Shown: positions 57,031-64,000 of the stretch, piece by piece | Numbering within the stretch: position 1 is the stretch's first letter | How the letters are laid out: each line of letters opens with the position of its first letter | Source of the DNA: Mixophyes australis | Lineage: Eukaryota; Chordata; Amphibia; Anura; Limnodynastidae | Direction of reading: 5' to 3' | Assembly: GCA_036250195.1 (NCBI GenBank) | Contig: JAVHZZ010000005.1 | Coordinates: forward strand, 73,760,505-73,824,504 | Length of the DNA: 64,000 nt | Position numbers and translations under genes: made by a program | Notes under the pieces: generated by a model | Told to the model about the DNA's origin: nothing | Seen by the model: the letters and a program-made list of their open reading frames with translations, nothing else | Databases searched by the model: none

Positions 57031-58783
57031 TAGAGATGAGCAGTTCAAATTCAGAGTAATCCGACAGATCTGATTTTTGGGGTTCCAAGTGAAACCGAGC
57101 CATTACTCGGTTTTGTGCGCCAATTTTGGATGTCAAAACGAGGTAAAACACTGTTTCTGGCAAAATATTGATGCTAAATCTTCTCTATATAGACCTCCCT
57201 CATTTTCTCATATGATATTTTAGAACAGACATCATGTAGGGAGGAAGTTAGCAGCAGTGCTCTGGTCTGAATATAGTTTCTAAACTTAAACTACAGAATA
57301 CAACGTTAGACAGGGTGATAGAGGGACAAAGAAAACAATAGAATAGTTGTGAATATTGTAAAGCAGTTCTGTAGGGATCAGTCATTAGAATGGCTTGCTG
57401 ATCAATTGGTTTGAATTTCAACCTGTCAGAGAGTTTAGACAGAGTAGTGGCTACTGGTTGTTGTTAATGTATATATACAGCAGTACTAGTATATAGACTA
57501 AGTTAGATATCATTCTGAAATGACTAGTATATTTAGTGGAGAAAAACAATGTGCTTTTGCTGTATAGCTTTTAGCAGTAGAACCCAAAAAAACAATTGGA
57601 TTTATTTATTATTTAAAATTTTAAGGTTGTCTAGTGAAAGTAAACTTATGTGGGGCAGTGACAACTGTATTAAGTGGGAAAGAACTGGGTGCTTGTGTGT
57701 ATGGGTCAGCAGCAGAACCCCACCAAAAAACTAAAATATTTTAAACTTTTTTATATTTTTCAATACTTTGTTAAGGATCATTCAGTGACATCTAAAGTGG
57801 CAAAAAGGGTTTTTTCGTGTGAAGGTTTTTTCTAGGCATGTACAACATAGCAGCGATTGCAAAATAAATGCTATCTGCCACCAACTGAAGCAAGACCATT
57901 AGATGAATTAAACAGCAAAAAAATGTAGTGTAAGTTGCAAAAGATAAAAATGTTGAAACACTACGCACACACTCAATTTGGAACGTTTGACAGGACGAAC
58001 CATGCAGAGTTAAGAGGCAGTAACAATCAGATGCCATTAAATAGACAGAAGTGTCAGTAGATATTTAGACAAGTAGAAATCCAATTGTAAAGTACTACGT
58101 AATTTGCTGTAACTATATATAAAGTGTTAATGATTATAGACGAAGGTGGCCTGCAGCCATACAACCAAACTTCAAAGATTACTCACATAATACATTTTTA
58201 ATGTTACAAGGTATGTATCGTATACAGTGAGGCTGCAGTAACAGGCAGAGGTCATTGGATGGACAATGGTATGAATGAATAGAGTTAAACATTTATAAAA
58301 GTAAATAGACAAAGGTGGCCTCCACCCATACTAAAAACTTCAAAGATTAGTCCTATGCACTTCTTGATGAGCAGAGCATACATTGCATTATGGCACATAC
58401 TCTGCCATATTGCTACCTTTGAGAATCAAACAAGGGGTCTCTGCTATATATACCCATTGCCATGTATATCTACATACATGTCTACATATTAATGTTCAGT
58501 TGAGATTAAAATGTCAATCTCAATTTGCCCTTTTGGTTAAGTTCAACTGTAATATCTAACCTAATGCGTTTTTTTTCTGGATGCCCTGAATGGGTGGAGT
58601 TTCTCGGTCTTATGCCGGAAGGCCAGTGGTGTTTGGAGCACAAGGTGCCTCTGCCTTTAGGTGACTTACAAATGCACTGGTGGTGTAACTGGAACCTTGC
58701 TCAACCCCAGGGTAAAGGGGACTGCCAGAGACTTGAGGTGGAGACGGTTCTGAAGACCCATGCATATAAATATGGAATGTGTA

Positions 58784-58828
<45 letters not shown>

Positions 58829-59415
58829 ACAGATGTGCAAGAAATATATAAAACAGACAGTTCAGCCTTCCCGCACAAGTAAGTATGTATAACTGACAAT
58901 GATGCAGATTTAGTTGCCAAAAACATCTATCTTGATAAGACAATGCGATTGAAAGTCCACATTTTGAAAAATTAAAGAGGACATAGTTTGGCACTGACAA
59001 AGAATACATGTATAGATGGAGATACTATGGCTAAATATTTACGCTGTATGATGGAGTTAAAGAACTGTACAGAATGATTATTTTTTATTTGAATCGGAGA
59101 CAGCAAATGCAATGATGGCAAAATCCTACAAAATCCTTCATTAAGACGAGAGGGGACACAAGACCTCAACTGCAGACAGCAAAATTGGTGAAATTTTTGA
59201 CAGTTATGAACAGATCATTAGAAAATAGACTGTAAAGGACTATTAATGCTATAAATAGTAATCTAGGAGCAAAAGAAGTTAAAAAATTAGACCAATTTTT
59301 TACAATTTTTTTATTAAATCTAGATGAAAAACCTGTAACAAAATCAAGACACAAAGACATTTTAGAACCAAAATCACATCCAAACCCAAAACACGTGGAT
59401 TAGTGCACATCTCTA
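57031..59415. mobile_element. 2.4-kb non-autonomous hAT, 8-bp TSD
   Basis: Ends TAGAGATGAGC and (reversed) TAGAGATGTGCAC. Identical duplications ATATCTAT at 57023-57030 and 59416-59423. Subterminal sequences with CGGTTTTGTG-type and ACACGTGG blocks. The interior is AT-rich, with no hAT transposase recognised and a (TA)n tract at 58789-58824. Confidence 0.82.
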
Positions 59416-59562
59416 ATATCTATGTCCCTGTGGGTGTTTGTCATAGCCTAGATATATGGTACTCCTTATTAACTATTGCTAGATTACGAGTAATAATTAA
59501 TAAGTAGATTATAATTAATAATAATTAAATATTAAATAAATATTAAATGTTAAGCCACTAAG

Positions 59563-59890
59563 GACGGTGGCTTAGTGGCTATCACTTCTGCCTCACAGCA
59601 CTGTGGGCATGAGTTCGACTACCAACCAAGTCCTTATCTGTGTGGAGTTAGTATGTTCTCCCCGTGCTTGCTTGAGTTTCCACCGGGTGCTCCGGTTTCC
59701 TCCCACTTTCCAAAAACATACTGGTAGGTTAATTGGCTGCTATCAAATTGACCCTAGTCTCTGTCTGTCTGTGTGTGTGTGTATGTTAGGGAACTTAGAC
59801 TACAAGCTCCAATGGGGCAGGGACTGATGTGAGTTCACAGTACAGCGCTGCATAATTAGTAGCGCTATATAAATAGCTGATGATGATGAT
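59563..59890 (+). mobile_element. V-SINE-like tRNA-derived SINE
   Basis: A box TGGCTTAGTGG at 59568-59578, B-box-like GAGTTCGACT at 59611-59620, then the conserved GTATGTTCTCCCCGTG and GGTGCTCCGGTTTCCTCCCA. Ends GCGCTATATAAATAGCTGAT plus GAT repeats. Opposite orientation to the copy at 10508-10857. Confidence 0.88.
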
Positions 59891-59896
59891 ATATAT

Positions 59897-60785
59897 ACAC
59901 TATATGGACATAAATATTTGGACACTTGGCTCTGTGCGGGCTAGTCAAGTTCTTCCACACTGAACTCCTCAAACCATGTATTTGTAATCCTTGCTTTGTG
60001 CACTGGTCCACAGTCATGTTGGAATAGAAAAGGGCCTTCCCAAAACTATTGCCACAAAGTTGGAAGCATAGCATTGTCCAAAATGACTAGGCGTGCTGAA
60101 GCATTAAGATGACCATTTTACTGGAGATAAGGTGCCTAGACCAAACCCTGAAAAACTGCCCCATACCATTATCCCTCCTCCACCAAACTTCACCAGACTC
60201 GCCCATCTGACTGCCAAACAAAGAAGCGTGGTTTACAAAACTCCATCCGACGCTTGTCATTGGTCTTGGTGATGTGAGATGTGCATGCAAATGCTCGACC
60301 AAGGAAACCCATTCCATAAAGCTCCCGCTGCACAGTTTTGTGCTTTCATTAATGTCATTTGAAGTTCAGAACTCTTCAGCTATGGAATCAGCAGAGTGTT
60401 GGCGACTTTTCTGCACATTGCACCTTAGCAGTCGTTGACCCCGCTCTGTGATTTTAGGTTGTCTTCCGCTTCGTGTCTGAGTTACTGTTGTTTCTAAATG
60501 CTTCTACTTTCTAATAATATCACTTACAGTTGACTGTGGAACATCCAGCAGGGATGAAATTTCACGAACCATCTTATTACAAAGGTGGCATCCTATCACA
60601 GTGCCACGCTTGCAGCCACTGAGCTCTTTAGAATAACCCATTTTGAATCACAAATGTTTGCAAATGGAGCCTGCATGGCTAAGTGCTTGATTTTATACAC
60701 CTCTGCAAATGTGTCTGATTGACACACCTCAATTAAATAATCAAAAGATATGGCCAAATACTGTTCAATCTTGTATGTATGTATG
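59897..60785 (-). pseudogene. Tc1-like transposase remnant with C-terminal deletion
   Basis: The left terminus CACTATATGGACATAAATAT (59897) is a Tc1-type TIR. On the minus strand from 60641 the frame starts MGYSKELSGCKRGTVIG and runs through the helix-turn-helix region (IISSLLDVPQ-type, VSDII), a GRQPKITERGQRLL linker, then FGSQMGESGEVWWRRDNGMG and a FYSNMT-type block around the second catalytic Asp. The coding text then jumps from a TSPHRAK segment directly into the terminal repeat, so the last ~50 residues, with the third acidic residue, are deleted. Stops at several sites. Inactive. Confidence 0.78.
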
Positions 60786-60789
60786 TATG

Positions 60790-60859
<70 letters not shown>

Positions 60860-60860
60860 C
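60775..60860. repeat. (TGTA)(GT)n(AT)n microsatellite
   Basis: TGTA units, then GT at about 60790-60820, then AT to 60856. Confidence 0.92.
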
Positions 60861-61039
60861 AAATACTTGTGCCGTTGTTAAACTCCAAATATAATTGAAA
60901 AACTAATGGGAAAAAATAATAATAATAAGGATAATAATAACAGTAGAGATATATATTAGCTAATAACATGTACTTCTGCAATTTATGTTGCTTTATTTTT
61001 CTAATATTAATTAGCGAGCAATATGACTTATGGGCTTTA

Positions 61040-61870
61040 CACTCTTCAGGAGAGATAGGGTAAATAAAATTGGACAGGGAGTACGTCTTTATAACGATCC
61101 AGTATTAAAATGAAGTATACATGAAGTTATTTACGAGAGGCATTGTGGGTGGAAATATCCAGTGGAGTTCAGAGAAGTTGCTGATAGGGACATGCTTTAA
61201 ACCATCAGATATTAGTATGCTTGAGGAAGCCCAATTTCTACAGCACATTTAAAAGGCTACAGAGCTAGGTCAATTTATAATTATGGGGGATTTTAATTAT
61301 CCAGACATTGATTGGAGTACTGAGACTCGTGGTACAGCTAGGGGGAACAGGTCTTTGAGCATGCTAAAAGACCATTACATGTTCCAAATAGTAGAGGAAC
61401 CAACTAGAAACCATAATATACTGGACCTAGTAATAACAAATAATGTAGACATAATATCAAATATTCAAGTAAAAGAGCACTTGGGAAACATTGATCATAA
61501 TATGATTTCATTTGAAATTTGAAATTTCCAGAAGCAACAGTATAAAGGATCAACTATGATTTTAAACTTTATAAAGGCAAATTTGAATATGCTAAAGGAG
61601 TCTATAAAGTGCATAGAGTGGGACATGTAACAGAATAAATGGAAAGGAAGACGCATGCATTTAAATTCTTTAAGTTTAAAGGGACTGAGGAGTCCTTCTG
61701 CATCTACAAGGAATGTAACAAATCATGCGAAAAGGATATTAGATTGGCTAAATTTGAAAATGAAAAACAAATTGCCAAAGAAAGTAAGACAAACCCTAAA
61801 ATGTTTTTTAAGTATATAAATGGCAAAAGGATTAAAAAATACAATATTAGACCGCTAGGAAGTGAGATTG
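61040..61870 (+). pseudogene. CR1-type LINE endonuclease fragment
   Basis: 61283-61522 is open for 79 codons: MGDFNYPDIDWSTETRG, VEEPTRNHNILDLVITNN and EHLGNIDHNMISFEI, the AP-endonuclease (EEP) domain with the GDFN and DHN catalytic motifs. 61639-61881 continues with YKECNKSCEKDIRLAKFENE and NPKMFFKYINGKR, the linker before RT. Upstream, 61045-61280 reads the same domain in broken frames. The RT is absent: at ~61871 an antisense L2 fragment begins. Confidence 0.82.
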
Positions 61871-62815
61871 ATGGGGTTTAGGGGTGAAGAAGGGGAAGGA
61901 GTCAAGAGTGATCCCCAGGCATCGAACTTGGGGTGAAGAGGAGATGATAGTAGAAACAGTAGTGATGGAGTGGGTGGGATGGGAGAAATCTCTAGAGGGA
62001 AGAAAGATGATAAGTTCAGATTTGGCCATATTGAGTTTGAGGAAATGTTGGGACATCCAGGAGGAAATGGCAGAGAGTTAGCAGGACACATTATTGAAGA
62101 TGGAAGGGGAAAGAACAGGAATAGGAAAGAAGATTTGGGTGTCATCAGCATAGAGGTGGCACTGGAGACTAAAATAGCAGATAAGATTACCAAGTGAAGA
62201 GGCGTACAAAGAAAAGAGCAGAGGGCCATGGACGGAGCCCTGAGGGACTCCTACGGGAAGTGGGGAAGAGCCGGAAGAGCCAGAGGTAGGGACAGAGAAG
62301 GAGCAGTTAGAAAGATAGAGGGGTGAACCAAGAGAAGACAGTGTTGGAAAGGCCAAAGGAGCAAAGGGTATGAAGCAGAAGAGGGTGATCGACTGGCTCG
62401 AAGGCTGCAGAAAGGTCCAAGAGGAAGAGGAGGGAGCAGTGGCCTTTAGATTTGGCAGTTAAGAGGTCATTAGTAATTTTAGCTAGGGCAGTTTCGGTGG
62501 AGTGGAGGGGGCGGAAACCATATTGGAAAGGATCAAGGAGGGAGTTGTCGGAGAGGTAGTTAGTGAGATGACTGTAGTCTATCCATTCAAGTAATTTAGA
62601 GGTGATGGGGAGGAGAGAGATGGGGCAGTAATTGGACAGGGAGGTGGGATCAAGATTTGGTGTCTTGAGAATGGGTGAGACTAGAGCATTTTTGAAGGAC
62701 GAAGGGAAAATACCAGATGAGAGGGATAAATTGTAGAGGTGGGCCAGGTGGGAGCGGGCAATAGCCAAGAGGGATCTGAGAAGATGAGAGGGGATGGGAT
62801 ACCGTGTTAAGGTAT
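61855..62815 (-). pseudogene. L2-type LINE reverse transcriptase fragment, antisense
   Basis: Minus strand 62768-62307: [56 protein letters not shown] and [14 protein letters not shown] (RT blocks 1-4). In the next frame, 62356-62078: [19 protein letters not shown] and [12 protein letters not shown] with the intact YADD active site. Then 62056-61860 reads QHFLKLNMAKSELIIF. Two frameshifts inactivate it. Both LINE ends are missing. Confidence 0.85.
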
Positions 62816-62929
62816 GGTATTATTATAAATATTAAGATGATATTTCAGATGTGCATGCAATCACAGTTGTATATCAATGTTGAATTCAATTAGGCATAAC
62901 ACCCTTAGTCATATTTTGTAGATTTCTAA

Positions 62930-62958
62930 ACATTTATTTATTTATTTATTTATTTATC
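62930..62958. repeat. (TTTA)n microsatellite
   Basis: Seven tandem TTTA units. Confidence 0.9.
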
Positions 62959-63072
62959 TATTATGGATGTCATATTAAACTGGTTATCATAATTAGAAAT
63001 GCTCCACAGAGAAAGAGAAAGGAGAACAAGGTAAGTTGGTTAGGTGTTCATATCGTATAACTAAATAGTTAT

Positions 63073-63890
63073 TTATTTAAGGAAACTAGCATAGCTGATG
63101 TTTTTATTGAGGCCATGAAGTATTAAAGAATTTAGTATAAAAATCCATCTACTTTGTCTTTGAAAAAATTCTTTAGTCAAGTCACCTCTTCTTATCCCCA
63201 ATTTCACCTTTTCTATTTTGAAGCCGACAAGACCACGAGGATTGCCATCATGCACCTGAGGGAAATGTCTCTCAACTGAGGCAAGTTATTTAAATGTATC
63301 TTTATCAGATTGTGCATTTCTCTTTGTTCCTGCATGTTCCAGAATTCATTGCTTTGGATGCCTACTTGTCATCCCAACATAGCTTTTCTCGCAGGGATAT
63401 TTTAGAACATAAATTACACCTCTTGTATTGCAATTTATGATTTGGTTAACCTTATGTGCCTCTCCACATCTAACCTTAAATTATACAGTTTTCACCATCT
63501 GATTATATGCTTTACTATTCCGATAGTTATAAGATTCTTTTATCTGTCCTGGTATTCTCTTCTTCAAAACAAAGTGACTTTTAACAAGTCTGTCTTTCAA
63601 GTTTCAGTGAGAAATTAGCAAAGCTTGTTTGACTCTTTATCTGCTTCTGGAACGTATCTTTACTATTTAGCAGTCCGAGTTACAATTTCAAAAATAACAT
63701 CTTGAACACCACAATAGCTTAACTGGAAACGCACTATTTGCCTTACAGCATTGTAGGAATGTTTTTAGAGAGGGGGAAGAATCAGTGCTCCTAAATTCTT
63801 TGGAATGCATCCACTCCCCCTTGTTGCACTCTGTCCAGTTTGGGGACAACCAAAAGTTAGGCGGTATACCTAAAGTAAACAAGCTACCAG
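63073..63890 (-). pseudogene. Second Penelope-like GIY-YIG endonuclease remnant
   Basis: On the minus strand, 63890-63600 has a linker-like DRLVKSHFV segment. About 63440-63390 reads VIYVLKYPCEKSYVGMTSR, the GIY-YIG-type nuclease core. 63300-63073 gives VERHFPQVHDGNPRGLVGF, IEKVKLGIRRGDLTKEFFQR and SRWIFILNSLILHGLN, the conserved C-terminal tail. It is more diverged from 53385 than two copies of one family would be, so probably a different Penelope-like lineage. Stops interrupt the N-terminal part; the RT domain is outside the window or lost. Confidence 0.75.
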
Positions 63891-64000
63891 GTCATTCATT
63901 ACCTATAAAAAAATGACACTGAATAGTCAGTTTGTTTAATGATGCTGCTTTGCCAACCCTGCATAAATTCACTAGAAGTCTGTGTTGGGGAACTTAAGAA

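Noticed and set aside
59563..59640. tRNA gene from A and B boxes
   Set aside because: No cloverleaf could be closed; the promoter belongs to a SINE head.

Overview
The window looks like a gene-poor, repeat-dense piece of a vertebrate nuclear genome, most probably an anuran amphibian. That assignment is inference. It rests on the mixture of a Gmr1-like Ty3/gypsy element, chromodomain Ty3/gypsy elements with long LTRs, V-SINE-like tRNA SINEs, Penelope-like elements with a GIY-YIG endonuclease, L1/L2/CR1 LINEs, hAT, Tc1, PIF/Harbinger and Helitron DNA transposons, and retrovirus-like remnants. I found no convincing host protein-coding exon, no functional tRNA or rRNA gene, and no bacterial-type operon or CRISPR array.

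Layout. 1-2.5 kb: a hAT (BED-finger) transposase remnant abuts a chromodomain gypsy remnant, itself split by a 904-bp non-autonomous hAT with an 8-bp target duplication. 3.1-4.1 kb: a decayed Tc1 transposase. 4.37-4.56 kb: a perfect 190-bp palindrome. 5.7-10.0 kb: a Gmr1-like gypsy element whose integrase lies before its reverse transcriptase. 10.1-13.7 kb: two L1 fragments in opposite orientation, interrupted by a V-SINE-like element and MITEs. 13.7-16.6 kb: a solo LTR, then a 1.25-kb insertion with 16-bp target duplications inside L2-like sequence. 17.3-29.0 kb: nested MITE/hAT copies, a solo LTR with a 42-bp minisatellite, an L2 fragment, and a 1.6-kb hAT carrying a 1.2-kb G-rich minisatellite. 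30.6-34.5 kb: a Helitron in a TA microsatellite, a Tc/mariner-type TIR element and a short hAT MITE. 36-42 kb: LTR-like sequence, a retroviral integrase remnant, and a large inverted repeat whose loop holds a hammerhead-ribozyme-like fold.

44.7-51.8 kb: the best-preserved unit. A 6,443-bp, internally deleted chromodomain gypsy element on the minus strand, with two 2,113-bp LTRs that differ by eye at three positions, sits inside a PIF/Harbinger transposase gene; removing it rejoins the transposase frame. Its LTRs carry four hairpin repeats, one with a compensatory base-pair change. 52.2-64 kb: a solo LTR split by a palindromic MITE, a Penelope-like endonuclease ORF, retrovirus-like remnants, a 2.4-kb hAT, a second V-SINE, a Tc1 remnant, a CR1 fragment, an antisense L2 RT fragment and a second Penelope-like endonuclease.

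The genes do not form a pathway. The logic is nested insertion, and target-site duplications give the relative order in many places. Coordinates and matches were read by eye; divergence values and family names need alignment against a repeat library.
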